Shown here piece after piece: positions 31,211 through 39,915 of a stretch of DNA of 64,000 nt (its first letter is position 1; each line of letters begins with the position of its first letter). Origin of the DNA: Halomonas shengliensis (GTDB lineage Bacteria; Pseudomonadota; Gammaproteobacteria; Pseudomonadales; Halomonadaceae). The translations under genes were made by a program, and so were the position numbers. Below the pieces are notes generated by a model. The model ran no database searches. It had not been told where the DNA came from and worked only from the letters and a program-made list of their open reading frames with translations. The stretch is taken from assembly GCF_900104135.1 (NCBI RefSeq), contig NZ_FNIV01000002.1, positions 464,833 to 528,832 on the forward strand. Reading direction: 5' to 3'.

Positions 31211-32350
31211 ATGACCCCGCTCGCCCCCCTGCTCGCGCTGCTGCTGGCGCTGGGCATGGCCGGGCCGCTGGCGGCCCAGCCCAGCGAGGAGGCGGTCAAG
31301 GAGCACCTCGATGCCATCGGCGAGGCGATCGACGAGGCCGCGGGCAGCCTGGCCGCGACCCGCGAGGCCCGCGACGAGGCGGCGCGCCGGCTCGAGGCGA
31401 TCGAGACTTCGCTCGCCGAGACCCACCGCCGCCTAGACGACCTGCAGGCCGAACGCCAGGCGCTGGGCGAGAAGGTGGCGGCCCTGCAGGCGCAGCGCGA
31501 TGCCCTGGAGGCGGAGCGCGCCGGGCAGCTCGAGGCGATCCACCGCCAGCTCGACGCCCTCTATCGTCTGGGGCGCTCGCCCCAGCTCAAGCTGCTGCTC
31601 AACCAGGACGACCCGGCCCGCCTCGACCGCCTGCAACACTACCTCAACCACCTGGCCCGCGCCCGCCGCGCGCGGCTCGACGAGCTGGCGCGCCTGGATG
31701 CCGCCCTCGCCGAGACCCGCGAGGCGCTGGAGCGCCGCGGCACGCGCCTGGATGCCCTGGCCGGCGAGCTGGCCGAACGCAGCGCGGTGCTGGCCGAGCA
31801 GATGGAGGAGCGGGCGGCGCTGCTGGCGAGGCTGGACAGCCGTCAGCGCGGCGAGGCGGCGCGCCTCGCCTCCCTGGAGCAGGATCGCGAACGCGCCGAA
31901 CAGGTGCTGCGCCAGGTGCAGGAGCAGCTCGCCCGCCTGGAGCGCCCGCCTCCCTCCACCGCCATCGAGCGTACCCGCGGCGAGCTGCCCTGGCCCGTGC
32001 AGGGCCGGATCGCCTCGCGCTTCCACTCGGGCGATGCGGTGCACCGCAACGGCATCGTGATCCGCGCCGGGGAGGGAGAGCCGGTGCGCGCGGTGCACGC
32101 CGGCCGGGTGGTGTTCGCCGACTGGCTGCGCGGCTTCGGCAACCTGCTGATCATCGACCACGGCGACGGCGTGATGACCCTGCACGCCCACCTGCAGCAC
32201 TTCGCGGTGGCGGTCGGCCGCCCGGTCTCCCGGGGCGAGGTGATCGGCGCCGTGGGCATGAGCGGCGGCCAGCCACGCCCCGCGCTCTACTTCGAGGTGC
32301 GCCGCGGCGGCGAGCCCATCGACCCCCAGGGCTGGATCGCACGACGCTGA
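31211..32350 (+). CDS. envC: Murein hydrolase activator EnvC (degenerate LytM)
   Basis: EnvC is a periplasmic protein that activates the amidases AmiA/AmiB during septal cell separation. The 379-residue protein has a signal peptide (TPLAPLLALLLALGMAGPLAAQ), two long coiled-coil segments (residues 25-120 and 150-250) and a C-terminal LytM/M23 domain. The catalytic metal site is degenerate: HRNGIVIRA replaces the HxGxD pattern, while LHAHLQ is kept. This is typical of activators and not hydrolases. The ATG at 31211 is chosen because the signal peptide starts there. It is between gpmI and ctpA, a conserved order. Confidence 0.93.
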   Translation: MTPLAPLLALLLALGMAGPLAAQPSEEAVKEHLDAIGEAIDEAAGSLAATREARDEAARRLEAIETSLAETHRRLDDLQAERQALGEKVAALQAQRDALEAERAGQLEAIHRQLDALYRLGRSPQLKLLLNQDDPARLDRLQHYLNHLARARRARLDELARLDAALAETREALERRGTRLDALAGELAERSAVLAEQMEERAALLARLDSRQRGEAARLASLEQDRERAEQVLRQVQEQLARLERPPPSTAIERTRGELPWPVQGRIASRFHSGDAVHRNGIVIRAGEGEPVRAVHAGRVVFADWLRGFGNLLIIDHGDGVMTLHAHLQHFAVAVGRPVSRGEVIGAVGMSGGQPRPALYFEVRRGGEPIDPQGWIARR

Positions 32351-32420
32351 GCGGCGCTTTCCATGGCCGCCGGCGCCGGGCTATGCTGACCGCTCACCGT
32401 TCTGGAACCGCGGAGTTCGC

Positions 32421-33725
32421 ATGCACCCAGCGCTTCCCCTCGCCGGCGGGTCTTCCCGCTCACCGCTCTCCCGGCGTCTGCTGGCCGGCCTGCTGCCCCT
32501 GGCGCTGCTGGCGCTGCCGCTCTCGGCTCCCGCTCAGCAGACCGATGACGACCTGCCGGTGGCGGAGATCCAGACCTTCGCCGAGGTGTTCGAGCGCATC
32601 AAGCGAGCCTATGTGGAGGAGATCGATGACGGCGAGCTGCTGCGCAACGCCATGCGCGGCATGCTCAGCGAGCTCGACCCCCACTCCGCCTACCTCGACG
32701 CCGACGAGTTCGAGAGCCTGCGCGAGTCGACCCAGGGCGAGTTCGGCGGCATCGGCATCGAGGTGGGCATGGAGAACGGCCAGCTGACGGTGATCACCCC
32801 CATCGACGACACCCCCGCCTCCCGGGCCGGGCTTGAGGCCCGCGATCAGATCCTGCGCATCGACGAGACCCCCACCGAGGGGCTCTCGCTGCAGGAGGCG
32901 GTGGACCTGATGCGTGGCGACCCGGGCAGCGAGATCACCCTGACCATCCTGCGCCAGGGCGAGAGCTCGCCCCGCGAGGTGAGCCTGACCCGCGAGAACA
33001 TCCGCACCGAGAGCGTCAAGAGCGAGCTGCTCGCCCCCGGCTACGGCTACCTGCGCATCAGCCAGTTCCAGACCCGCACCGGTGATCAGGTGGCCGAGCA
33101 TCTGCGCCGGCTCGAGCGCGACGGCGCCCTGGATGGCCTGGTGCTGGACCTGCGCAACAATCCCGGCGGCGTGCTGCAGGCGGCGGTGGCGGTGGCCGAC
33201 GCCTTCCTCGACGAAGGGCTGATCGTCTACACCGAGGGACGCCTGGCGGACACCGCGATGCGCTTCTCCGCCACCCCCGACACCCCGGCCCCCGAGGTGC
33301 CGCTGGTGGTGCTGATCAACGGCGGCAGCGCCTCGGCGGCGGAGATCGTCGCCGGCGCCTTGCAGGACCAGCGCCGCGGCGTGGTGATGGGCACCGAGAG
33401 CTTCGGCAAGGGCTCGGTCCAGCAGATCATGCCGCTGGGCAACGGCGAGGGGCTCAAGCTCACCACGGCGCTCTACTTCACTCCGGGCGGCCGTTCCATC
33501 CAGGCCCAGGGCATCGCCCCGGACGTGCAGGTGGTGCGCGGCCGCGTGGAGGTGACCGAGAACGGCCGCGGCGTGCGCGAGGCCGACCTGGAGGGCCACC
33601 TCGGCGCCCGCGGCGCCCCACGGGAGAGCGCCGAGCAGAGCGAACGGCTGCGCGAGGACTACCAGCTCGGCGAGGCCCTCAACCTGCTCAAGGCACTCAA
33701 CGTGGTGCGCCAGCGCGACCGATGA
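32421..33725 (+). CDS. ctpA: S41 family carboxy-terminal processing peptidase
   Basis: A 434-residue exported protease of the CtpA/Prc family. It has a signal peptide ending near LPLSAPAQQ, a PDZ domain (GGIGIEVGMENGQLTVITPIDDTPASRAGLEARDQILRID, residues 110-195), and a catalytic core with GLVLDLRNNPGGVLQAAVAVADAFL, the serine in INGGSASAAEIVAGAL near residue 310 and the lysine in ESFGKGSVQQIMPL. The enzyme degrades periplasmic proteins, often cell wall hydrolases, which fits its position after envC. The C-terminal tail after the core is short. It converges with the ubiquinone hydroxylase gene. Confidence 0.95.
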   Translation: MHPALPLAGGSSRSPLSRRLLAGLLPLALLALPLSAPAQQTDDDLPVAEIQTFAEVFERIKRAYVEEIDDGELLRNAMRGMLSELDPHSAYLDADEFESLRESTQGEFGGIGIEVGMENGQLTVITPIDDTPASRAGLEARDQILRIDETPTEGLSLQEAVDLMRGDPGSEITLTILRQGESSPREVSLTRENIRTESVKSELLAPGYGYLRISQFQTRTGDQVAEHLRRLERDGALDGLVLDLRNNPGGVLQAAVAVADAFLDEGLIVYTEGRLADTAMRFSATPDTPAPEVPLVVLINGGSASAAEIVAGALQDQRRGVVMGTESFGKGSVQQIMPLGNGEGLKLTTALYFTPGGRSIQAQGIAPDVQVVRGRVEVTENGRGVREADLEGHLGARGAPRESAEQSERLREDYQLGEALNLLKALNVVRQRDR

Positions 33726-33743
33726 GCCGCGCTTGCCGGGGCC

Positions 33744-35006
33744 TCATCGGCAGCTGGCCGGCAGCCGCCCCCGCTCGCCGATGGCCTGGCGCATCAGCAA
33801 CCGCTTGAGCGGCACCAGCCGGTCCACGCCGCCGAGCCCCAGGTTGCGGGCCAGCGCCAGCGCCGGGTGGCGCGCCCCGAACAGCAGCCGGAAGCCATCC
33901 ATCAGCGCCAGCATGGCGGCGTTGTCGCCGCGACGGCGGCGGGCGTAGCGCGCCAGCACCCGCGCCTCCCCCGGGGAGACGCCCCGCCGCCGCGCCGCCA
34001 ACAGCTCCTCGGCCAGCACCGCGGCGTCCATCAGCCCCAGGTTGACCCCCTGGCCGGCCAGGGGATGGATACCGTGGGCCGCGTCGCCCACCAGGGCGAA
34101 GCCGGGCAGGGTGTAGCGCTCGGCATGGCGCTGGAAAAGCGGGAAGCCTACCGCCGTGTCCAGCACCGTCACCGCTCCCAGCCGATGGTCGATGGCAGCG
34201 GCGAGCGCCTGTCCCAGCGCCTCGCGGGAGAGGCCGGCCAGCCGCTCGGCCTCGGCGGGCGAGGTGGACCAGACGATGGAGCAGTGGTGCTGGTCACCCT
34301 CCACCGCCAGGGGCAGGAAGGCCAACGGGCCGGTGGCCAGGAAGGCCTGGCGAGCCATCCCGCCATGGGGACGTGCGACCCGCACGGTGGTCACCACCCC
34401 CACATGGCCGGTGTCGTGCTCGTCGACGGCGATGCCCGCCAGCTCGCGCAGCGGCGAGCGGGCGCCATCCGCGGCCACCACCAGGGGTGCGGCGAGCCGG
34501 CGACCGTCGTCGAGCACCACCTCGCGTTCCGTACCCAGCGAGGCGAGTCCCTCCACGCACGCCCCCAGGCAGAGGCGCACCGCGGGCAGCGCCGCCAGGC
34601 GCCGCTCCAGGGCCGCCAGGGTGACGTCGTTCTCGACGATATGGCCCAGCGCCTCCACCCCGGCCTGGTCGGCGGTGAAGCCGACCTCGCCGCTGCCTTC
34701 GGCGTCCCACACCCGCATGCCGCGATAGGGGCTGACCCGCCGCGCGGCCATCCACTCCCAGGCGCCCAGCCGGGTCAGCAGGCGCCGGGAGACCGGCGTC
34801 AGGGCGCTGACCCGCCGCGCGGGCAGGCCACGCCCCACCGCCTCGGCGTCGAGCAGGGTCGGCCGGGCATCCACCAGGGCCACCTCGACCCCGGCCTGGC
34901 CCAGCAGGGTTGCCAGCGCCGCCCCGACCATGCCGCCGCCGACGATGATCACCTCATGGTGCTCCGCCTCCGCATGCACGGCCTGCGGCTCGCCTGCCTC
35001 CCTCAT
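33744..35006 (-). CDS. ubiI: FAD-dependent ubiquinone hydroxylase, UbiI/UbiF-like
   Basis: A 420-residue flavoprotein monooxygenase of the UbiH/COQ6 family, which hydroxylates the ubiquinone ring. It has the FAD-binding GGGMVGAALATLLGQAG near residue 23, DGARSPLRELAGI in the middle and the second FAD motif FALVGDAAHGIHPLAGQGVNLGLMDA near residue 305. The GDAAH motif and its place after ubiH suit UbiI (C5 hydroxylase) or UbiF (C6); the choice is not certain. The start at 35006 follows AGGAGCG. The same frame stays open through ubiH, but that part is a shadow. It converges with ctpA. Confidence 0.9.
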   Translation of the reverse strand: MREAGEPQAVHAEAEHHEVIIVGGGMVGAALATLLGQAGVEVALVDARPTLLDAEAVGRGLPARRVSALTPVSRRLLTRLGAWEWMAARRVSPYRGMRVWDAEGSGEVGFTADQAGVEALGHIVENDVTLAALERRLAALPAVRLCLGACVEGLASLGTEREVVLDDGRRLAAPLVVAADGARSPLRELAGIAVDEHDTGHVGVVTTVRVARPHGGMARQAFLATGPLAFLPLAVEGDQHHCSIVWSTSPAEAERLAGLSREALGQALAAAIDHRLGAVTVLDTAVGFPLFQRHAERYTLPGFALVGDAAHGIHPLAGQGVNLGLMDAAVLAEELLAARRRGVSPGEARVLARYARRRRGDNAAMLALMDGFRLLFGARHPALALARNLGLGGVDRLVPLKRLLMRQAIGERGRLPASCR

Positions 35007-35095
35007 GATCTCGCTCCTCCTGGCATCCTGATCCATCACCGGGGCGGCGCTCCTCTCTCCAGCCCCCGTCTCTGCAACCTTCATCTCTGCAAGCC

Positions 35096-36343
35096 TCACC
35101 TCTCGAGCCCCATGGCGCGCCGTGCCAGGCCACGGCGCAATGGGCCCGCCAGGTTGAGCCCCACCAGCCCCGCGGCCCGGGCATGGCCGAGCAGCTCGCT
35201 GTCGATGCCGAACAGTCGCACCAGGCCATCGCTGAAGTGGACCACCTGGCGGCGGTCGCCCTCGCGGCGCGCCTCGAAATCCTCGAGCTGGGCCGAGTCG
35301 CCGGCGGGGCGCCCCTCGGCGAGCCCCGCCTCCAGCGCGGCGACCAGGTCCATCACCCCGCGCAGGGCCAGGTTGAAGCCCTGGCCCGCCACCGGGTGCA
35401 GGGCATGGGCAGCGTTGCCCAGCACCGCCAGCCCCGGCCGGGTGGTCTCGCGCGCGGTGACCAGGCTCAGCGGGTAGGCGTGGCGACGCCCCACCCGGCG
35501 GAAACGCCCGGCGCGATCGCCGAAGGCGTCCTGCAGTTCGGCCAGGAAGTCGCCGTCGGCCAGCGCCAGCCGCCGCCGCTCGTCGCCGGCGGCATGGGTC
35601 CACACCAGCTCCATGGCCTGGCCCTTGAGGGGCAGCAGGGCGATCGGCCCCTGGGCGGTGAAGCGCTCCCAGGCCACCCCCTGGTGCGGCCGGCTCGTCT
35701 CCACGCTGGCGATCAGCGCCACCTGTTCGTAGGGCCGGCTGTCGCTGGCGATGCCCAGGCGCTCCTTGAGCCCCGAGCGACCGCCATCGGCCAGCACCGT
35801 CAGCCCCGCCTGCAGGCGGGCCCCGTCGGAGAGCGTCAGGCGATGGCCCCCCGCGGCCGGGGCGATCGCCTCGACGCTGGCGGGGCAGTGCCAGGCCAGC
35901 GACAGCTCGGCGAGGCGTCGATGCAGCACGCGGCCCATCCAGGCGTTGGGTACCACATGGCCCAGCGCCTCGACCCCGAGCTCGGCGCTCTCCAGGCGGG
36001 TGGCGCCGAAGCGGCCGCGCTCGCTGACATGGATGCGGCGGATGGCGGCGGCCTGCTCGGCCATCGCCGCCCACAGCCCCAGGTCGGTGAAGTGGCGCGA
36101 GGTGCCCAGGGAGATGGCGCTGGCACGGGCGTCGAAGCTGGGCTGCCAGGGCGCGGCGGCCAGGTCGAGAAGGGGGGCCGCCTCGATCACCGCCACCGTC
36201 AGGCCGTGGCGCTCGATCAGCGGCGCCAGGGCGCAGGCCAGGCTGGCGCCCACCAGCCCCCCGCCGACGATGGCGATATCCACCGGCGTGGGTCCATCCT
36301 GTGGCGGACGGTGCTGCGAAGGGGTTCCCGGATCCGGGTGCAT
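35096..36343 (-). CDS. ubiH: 2-Octaprenyl-6-methoxyphenyl hydroxylase
   Basis: UbiH adds a hydroxyl to C1 of the ubiquinone ring with molecular oxygen. The 415-residue protein has the dinucleotide fold VDIAIVGGGLVGASLACALAPL, SFDARASAISLGTSRHF, and the second FAD motif LAVLGNAAHALHPVAGQGFNLALRGVMDLV. GNAA instead of GDAA in that motif is typical of UbiH. It is preceded by pepP and followed, after 89 bases, by the second hydroxylase; pepP-ubiH-ubiI is conserved in gammaproteobacteria. The AT-rich gap upstream may hold an extra promoter. Confidence 0.93.
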   Translation of the reverse strand: MHPDPGTPSQHRPPQDGPTPVDIAIVGGGLVGASLACALAPLIERHGLTVAVIEAAPLLDLAAAPWQPSFDARASAISLGTSRHFTDLGLWAAMAEQAAAIRRIHVSERGRFGATRLESAELGVEALGHVVPNAWMGRVLHRRLAELSLAWHCPASVEAIAPAAGGHRLTLSDGARLQAGLTVLADGGRSGLKERLGIASDSRPYEQVALIASVETSRPHQGVAWERFTAQGPIALLPLKGQAMELVWTHAAGDERRRLALADGDFLAELQDAFGDRAGRFRRVGRRHAYPLSLVTARETTRPGLAVLGNAAHALHPVAGQGFNLALRGVMDLVAALEAGLAEGRPAGDSAQLEDFEARREGDRRQVVHFSDGLVRLFGIDSELLGHARAAGLVGLNLAGPLRRGLARRAMGLER

Positions 36344-36378
36344 GGCACTACCTCGGCGAGTTATCTCGTCACTGGTTT

Positions 36379-36400
36379 CATAACGTAAATTACATAACGT
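36379..36400 (-). repeat. Two CATAACGT direct repeats in AT-rich ubiH leader
   Basis: CATAACGT occurs twice, 14 bases apart, in a 50-base AT-rich island between pepP and ubiH. On the reverse strand this reads ACGTTATG twice, upstream of ubiH. It may mark a separate ubiH promoter or an operator. Confidence 0.35.
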
Positions 36401-36424
36401 TTATTAATGCGCAGGATTGGGCGG

Positions 36425-37762
36425 TCACTCCCCGGCCATTAGCGCCTCGATGGCAGCCACCGACTTGGGCACGCCGGCGGTCAGCACCTCGTGGCCCTCG
36501 GCGGTGACCGCCACGTCGTCCTCGATGCGGATGCCGATGCCGCGAAAGGCCGCGGGGATATCGTCGGCGTCGGGGACGTAGAGCCCCGGCTCCACGGTCA
36601 GCACCATGCCCGGCACCAGCGGCCGGGACTCGCCCTCGCGGCGATAGCGGCCCACGTCGTGGACGTCCAGGCCCAGCCAGTGGGAGGTGGAGTGCAGATA
36701 GAAGCGCCGGTAGCTCTCGTCGTCGATGCGCGCCTGCACCTCGCCTTCGAGAAGGCCCAGCCGGATCAGCCCCGCGGTGAGGCCGCGCACCACCTCGGCA
36801 TGGATCGCCGCCAGGGTGGTGCCGGGGCGCACCGCTTCCACGGCTCGCTCCTGGACACCCAGCACCACCTCGTAGAGGGCGCGCTGGGCATCACTGAAGC
36901 GGCCGTTGACCGGGAAGGTGCGGGTGATGTCACCGGCGTAGAGATCGAACTCGGCGCCGGCGTCGATCAGCACCAGGTCGCCGTCCTCGAGGGGGGCGCG
37001 GTTCTCGATGTAGTGCAGCACACCGGCATTGGCGCCGCCACCGACGATGCTGGCGTAGGCCGGGCCGCTGCCACCGTGCCAGCGGAACTCGTGCTCCAGC
37101 TCCGCCTGGAGTTGCCACTCGGCGAGCCCCGGGCGAGCCGCGCGCATGGCGCGGCGGTGGGCGCGGGCCGAGATCTCGGCGGCATGGCGCAGCAGCGCCA
37201 GCTCCGCCTCGCTCTTGATCAGCCGCGCCTCGTGGAGCAGCGGCGCGACATCGGCCAGCGCCTCGGGCGGCCGCGCCCCGTGACGTACCCGGGCGGCGAG
37301 CTCGCCGCGCACCTCCTCGGCCAGCGCCATGGCCTCGACGCCGTCAAGCGGCAGGTAGAGGGTGCGCCGGCCATCGAGCAGGGCCGCGACCCGCTCGTCG
37401 CGCTCGGCGTTCTCGAAGGCCTGGTCGACGTCGTGCTCGCGAACCGCGCCATCGGCGCCGAGGCGGATGCCGGTCCAGGCCTCCAGGGTCGGGTCGCGGT
37501 CCTGGCAGAACAGCACGCTCTCGCCCTCCGCGCGCCCCGGCAGCAGCAGCAGCAGGGCGTCGGGCTCGGGGAAGCCGGTGAGGTAGTGGAAGTCGCTGTC
37601 CTGACGGAAGGGGAACTCGCTGTCGCGGGAGCGGGTGACCAGGCCGGCGCCGGGCAGCAGCACGGCGGCATCCTCGGGCAGGGCGGCCATCAGCGCCTCG
37701 CGGCGGCGACGGTACTCGGCGTTGGCGATCGGGGCAGGGCGGGGCAGGGCCTCGGGCAGCAT
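36425..37762 (-). CDS. pepP: Xaa-Pro aminopeptidase P
   Basis: PepP removes the N-terminal residue from peptides with proline in position two. The 445-residue enzyme has an N-terminal creatinase-like domain (EFPFRQDSDFHYLTGFPEPDALLLLLPG) and a pita-bread catalytic domain with the five metal ligands in VLIDAGAEFDLYAGDITRTFPV, STSHWLGLDVHDVG, VLTVEPGLYV and GIRIEDDVAVT. Manganese is the usual metal. It lies 30 bases after the ygfB gene and 81 bases before ubiH, in the conserved ygfB-pepP-ubiH-ubiI order. Confidence 0.96.
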   Translation of the reverse strand: MLPEALPRPAPIANAEYRRRREALMAALPEDAAVLLPGAGLVTRSRDSEFPFRQDSDFHYLTGFPEPDALLLLLPGRAEGESVLFCQDRDPTLEAWTGIRLGADGAVREHDVDQAFENAERDERVAALLDGRRTLYLPLDGVEAMALAEEVRGELAARVRHGARPPEALADVAPLLHEARLIKSEAELALLRHAAEISARAHRRAMRAARPGLAEWQLQAELEHEFRWHGGSGPAYASIVGGGANAGVLHYIENRAPLEDGDLVLIDAGAEFDLYAGDITRTFPVNGRFSDAQRALYEVVLGVQERAVEAVRPGTTLAAIHAEVVRGLTAGLIRLGLLEGEVQARIDDESYRRFYLHSTSHWLGLDVHDVGRYRREGESRPLVPGMVLTVEPGLYVPDADDIPAAFRGIGIRIEDDVAVTAEGHEVLTAGVPKSVAAIEALMAGE

Positions 37763-37792
37763 GGGGACTCCTTGTCGGGGAAGAAGGGGGAC

Positions 37793-38371
37793 TCAGTGAC
37801 GGGTCGGGGCCTCGGCATCCTCGACCTGGGGCTGGCCGGGGTGCTGCTCGGTATAGAGCAGCATGGCGGCCATGCGGGCATGCTCGGCCAGGGCGAAGAG
37901 GTCGTTCTCGTTGTCGGCGCTCTCCTCGAGGTCGGCGGGCATGGCGGCGATCCCCTCGAGATCCTCCAGCGCCTCGCGCAGCGCGGAGGACCAGCGCTCC
38001 CGGGGCGCCTCGCCGGCATCGTGGAGCACCTCCAGGAAGCCCTGGGTCCACTCGGCGAGGCCCCGGGCACGTTCGGCCAGGGAGAAGAGCTCGTCGGGAA
38101 GCAGCGGCTCGTAACCCAGCTCGCTGCCGGAGAGCGCCTCGAGGGTCTGGCGGCGCCAGGCCAGCAGGCGCTCCGCGGCGGCCTCGTCGCGGGGTTGCTC
38201 GACGCCCAGCGCCAGGCACACCTCCTCCAGCCAGGCGGCGGGGTCGATGTCGTGCAGGGCGAGCCGGGCGCAGAGTCGCCCGTCCAGGAAGGCCGGCGAC
38301 TGCATGCTGCCGTGGAGCAGGAAGAGGTCGGCGATGGCGGAGAAGTCCTGGCGTTCGTCGATCAGGGACAT
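37793..38371 (-). CDS. ygfB: UPF0149 family protein YgfB
   Basis: A 192-residue YgfB/UPF0149 protein, all helical and acidic. Typical segments are FLLHGSMQSPAFLDGRLCARLAL, PDELFSLAERARGLAEWTQGFLEVLHDAGEA and a C-terminal NENDLFALAEHARMAAMLLYTE. In Pseudomonas aeruginosa YgfB interferes with AlpA-dependent antitermination and so influences beta-lactam sensitivity; whether that holds here is unknown. It heads the ygfB-pepP-ubiH-ubiI operon and is divergent from zapA. Confidence 0.92.
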   Translation of the reverse strand: MSLIDERQDFSAIADLFLLHGSMQSPAFLDGRLCARLALHDIDPAAWLEEVCLALGVEQPRDEAAAERLLAWRRQTLEALSGSELGYEPLLPDELFSLAERARGLAEWTQGFLEVLHDAGEAPRERWSSALREALEDLEGIAAMPADLEESADNENDLFALAEHARMAAMLLYTEQHPGQPQVEDAEAPTRH

Positions 38372-38414
38372 GGGGGCTCCGTGATGGGACGGTGGGTGGG
38401 GAGGGCACGGCGCG

Positions 38415-38444
38415 TTGACCGCCGAAGAAGGCCTCTCTTATAGT
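38415..38444 (+). promoter_or_regulatory. Sigma-70 promoter for zapA
   Basis: TTGACC and TATAGT are separated by 18 bases. The predicted start near 38450 gives a leader of about 85 bases before the zapA ATG. Confidence 0.6.
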
Positions 38445-38535
38445 GGCGAGTCATGCGGTATTGACTGGATGTTAACGCATCGGCCCCCAGGGACGCGCGG
38501 CCCGCGTGACCCGGCGGGTCGAGCCGGAGCCCCCC

Positions 38536-38874
38536 ATGAGCGACGCCACACGGCCGACCGCCGAGATCACCCTGCTGGGACGCAGCTACGTCATCGCCTG
38601 CGCGCCCGGGGAAGAACCCAAGTTGGAGCGCGCGGCGCGCTACCTGGACCGCGCCATGACCGGCATCCACGCCCAGAACAACCTGCTGGGCAGCGAGCGC
38701 ATCGCCATCATGGCGGCCCTCAACATCACCCATGAGCTCTTGGAGACGCTGGAGCAGCAGCGCGACGGCGAGCGCAGCCTTGACGCCCTGAGCGAGCGCC
38801 TGGAGCGCGCCCTGGCCGACGCCCCCAGCGCTGAGCCAGCCGGCGGACCAGGCCTATCGCCGGGAAAGCCTTGA
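38536..38874 (+). CDS. zapA: Cell division protein ZapA
   Basis: ZapA binds and bundles FtsZ filaments at the division site. The 112-residue protein has the FtsZ-interacting globular head (AEITLLGRSYVIACAPGEEPKLERAARYLDRAMTGI) and a long coiled coil (SERIAIMAALNITHELLETLEQQ). The alanine- and glycine-rich tail is variable. The ATG at 38536 is supported by CGGAG upstream and by alignment with other ZapA proteins. It is followed by 6S RNA and then fau, an order shared by E. coli and Pseudomonas. Confidence 0.94.
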   Translation: MSDATRPTAEITLLGRSYVIACAPGEEPKLERAARYLDRAMTGIHAQNNLLGSERIAIMAALNITHELLETLEQQRDGERSLDALSERLERALADAPSAEPAGGPGLSPGKP

Positions 38875-38919
38875 GCGGTGCTTCCATGTGAGATAGACCA
38901 GGCTCCCCACGGGAATCCA

Positions 38920-38949
38920 TTGGCCGCCCTCGGCGGGCTCTGGTACGAT
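38920..38949 (+). promoter_or_regulatory. Sigma-70 promoter for 6S RNA
   Basis: TTGGCC at 38920-38925 and TACGAT at 38944-38949 are spaced by 18 bases; the predicted start falls within a base or two of the 5' base of the closing stem of 6S RNA. Confidence 0.5.
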
Positions 38950-38955
38950 GAAAGC

Positions 38956-39137
38956 GTTCCCTGGGGTGTTTGCCAGTCGTTATCGTCCCTCGAGCCTATG
39001 CGCAGTACCCAGGGGGCCATATGCTAGCCGGACCCGTGTGCATGTCCGTGCGTCGGAAAGCCTGACGGTTCGGCTGCGGCCACCCACCTTGAACCACTGG
39101 GTTCAAGGGCCAGAACGACAGCGGCACTCTGGGGAAC
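38956..39137 (+). ncRNA. ssrS: 6S RNA
   Basis: 6S RNA mimics an open promoter and binds sigma-70 RNA polymerase in stationary phase. The two ends pair over 13 bases (GTTCCCTGGGGTG with CACTCTGGGGAAC), forming the terminal stem. The 3' half contains CACCTTGAACC...GGGTTCAAGGG, the highly conserved 6S hairpin also seen in E. coli. The length is about 182 bases, and the location between zapA and fau is the canonical one. Exact ends are inferred from the stem and the promoter. The fau start codon is only ten bases beyond the 3' end, so the RNA is probably cut from a fau cotranscript. Confidence 0.92.
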
Positions 39138-39146
39138 CCCGTCCAC

Positions 39147-39791
39147 ATGAGCCACCTCATGACGACACCTGCCGCCCCCCTCGACCTCGATACCTTCGAC
39201 GGTTCGCGTCGCGATCTACGCCGTGAACTGCGCCGTCGACGCCGTGCCCTGACGCCAGGACAGCGCCGTCTGGCCAGCCAACGCCTGTGCCGCCGCCTAC
39301 GCCACCTGCCCGAGGTGCAGCGGGCCCGCCGCGTCGCCCTCTACCTGCCCAATGACGGCGAGATCGACCCCACGCCGCTGATCGGCTGGCTGCACCGCCG
39401 CGGCGCGCGCGTCCACCTGCCGGTGCTCAAGCCGCTCTCCCGCAACCGGCTATGGTTCGTCCATTACCATGCCGGGACCCCCATGGTGCGCAACCGCTTC
39501 GGCATCCCCGAACCCGAGACCCGTCATGGCGCCCATCGCGCCAGGCGCCTGCCGGCCTGGGCGCTGGACCTGATCCTGTTGCCGCTGGTGGGCTTCGACG
39601 GCCGGGGCCAGCGCATGGGCATGGGCGGCGGCTTCTACGACCGCACCCTAGCCTTCACCCGCCGCCCGGGGCCGCGCCCGCGGCTGATCGGCCTGGCCCA
39701 CGACTGCCAGCAGGTGAGCGAGCTGCCGGTGGAACCCTGGGACGTCTCCCTGGACGCCATCGCCAGCGATGCCCGGGTGATACGCCCCTGA
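39147..39791 (+). CDS. fau: 5-Formyltetrahydrofolate cyclo-ligase
   Basis: This enzyme (YgfA/Fau) turns 5-formyltetrahydrofolate into 5,10-methenyltetrahydrofolate using ATP. The 214-residue protein has an arginine-rich N-terminal helix (RRDLRRELRRRRRALTPGQRRLASQRL), VALYLPNDGEIDPTPLIGWL, and the ATP site GFDGRGQRMGMGGGFYDRTLAF. Two ATG codons (39147 and 39159) are possible; I use the first, which has GGGGAA nine bases upstream. It follows 6S RNA directly. A strong hairpin lies behind it. Confidence 0.94.
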   Translation: MSHLMTTPAAPLDLDTFDGSRRDLRRELRRRRRALTPGQRRLASQRLCRRLRHLPEVQRARRVALYLPNDGEIDPTPLIGWLHRRGARVHLPVLKPLSRNRLWFVHYHAGTPMVRNRFGIPEPETRHGAHRARRLPAWALDLILLPLVGFDGRGQRMGMGGGFYDRTLAFTRRPGPRPRLIGLAHDCQQVSELPVEPWDVSLDAIASDARVIRP

Positions 39792-39811
39792 GGCGGGGTA
39801 CCCCTGAACGA

Positions 39812-39843
39812 AGCGGGCCGATGCCTCTCGGCATCGGCCCGCT
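39812..39843. terminator. Palindromic hairpin between fau and the small-peptide gene
   Basis: AGCGGGCCGATGCC and its exact complement form a 14-bp stem with a TCTC loop. It lies between two converging genes. No T-run follows on either side, so it may be Rho-assisted. Confidence 0.6.
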
Positions 39844-39915
39844 CGTGCTGGGGAATCGCAGGGGAAATGCCCCCTTGCCCGCCTCGTTCGGCGGTGCGGA
39901 AGGGCCTTGCCGGGC

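Noticed and set aside
29350..31317. 655-codon open frame opposite gpmI
   Set aside because: Antisense shadow of a well-conserved phosphoglycerate mutase.
35007..36074. Extension of the ubiI-like frame through ubiH as a fused protein
   Set aside because: The upstream part is out of frame with ubiH and has no motifs; a good ribosome site and the FAD motif place the start at 35006.
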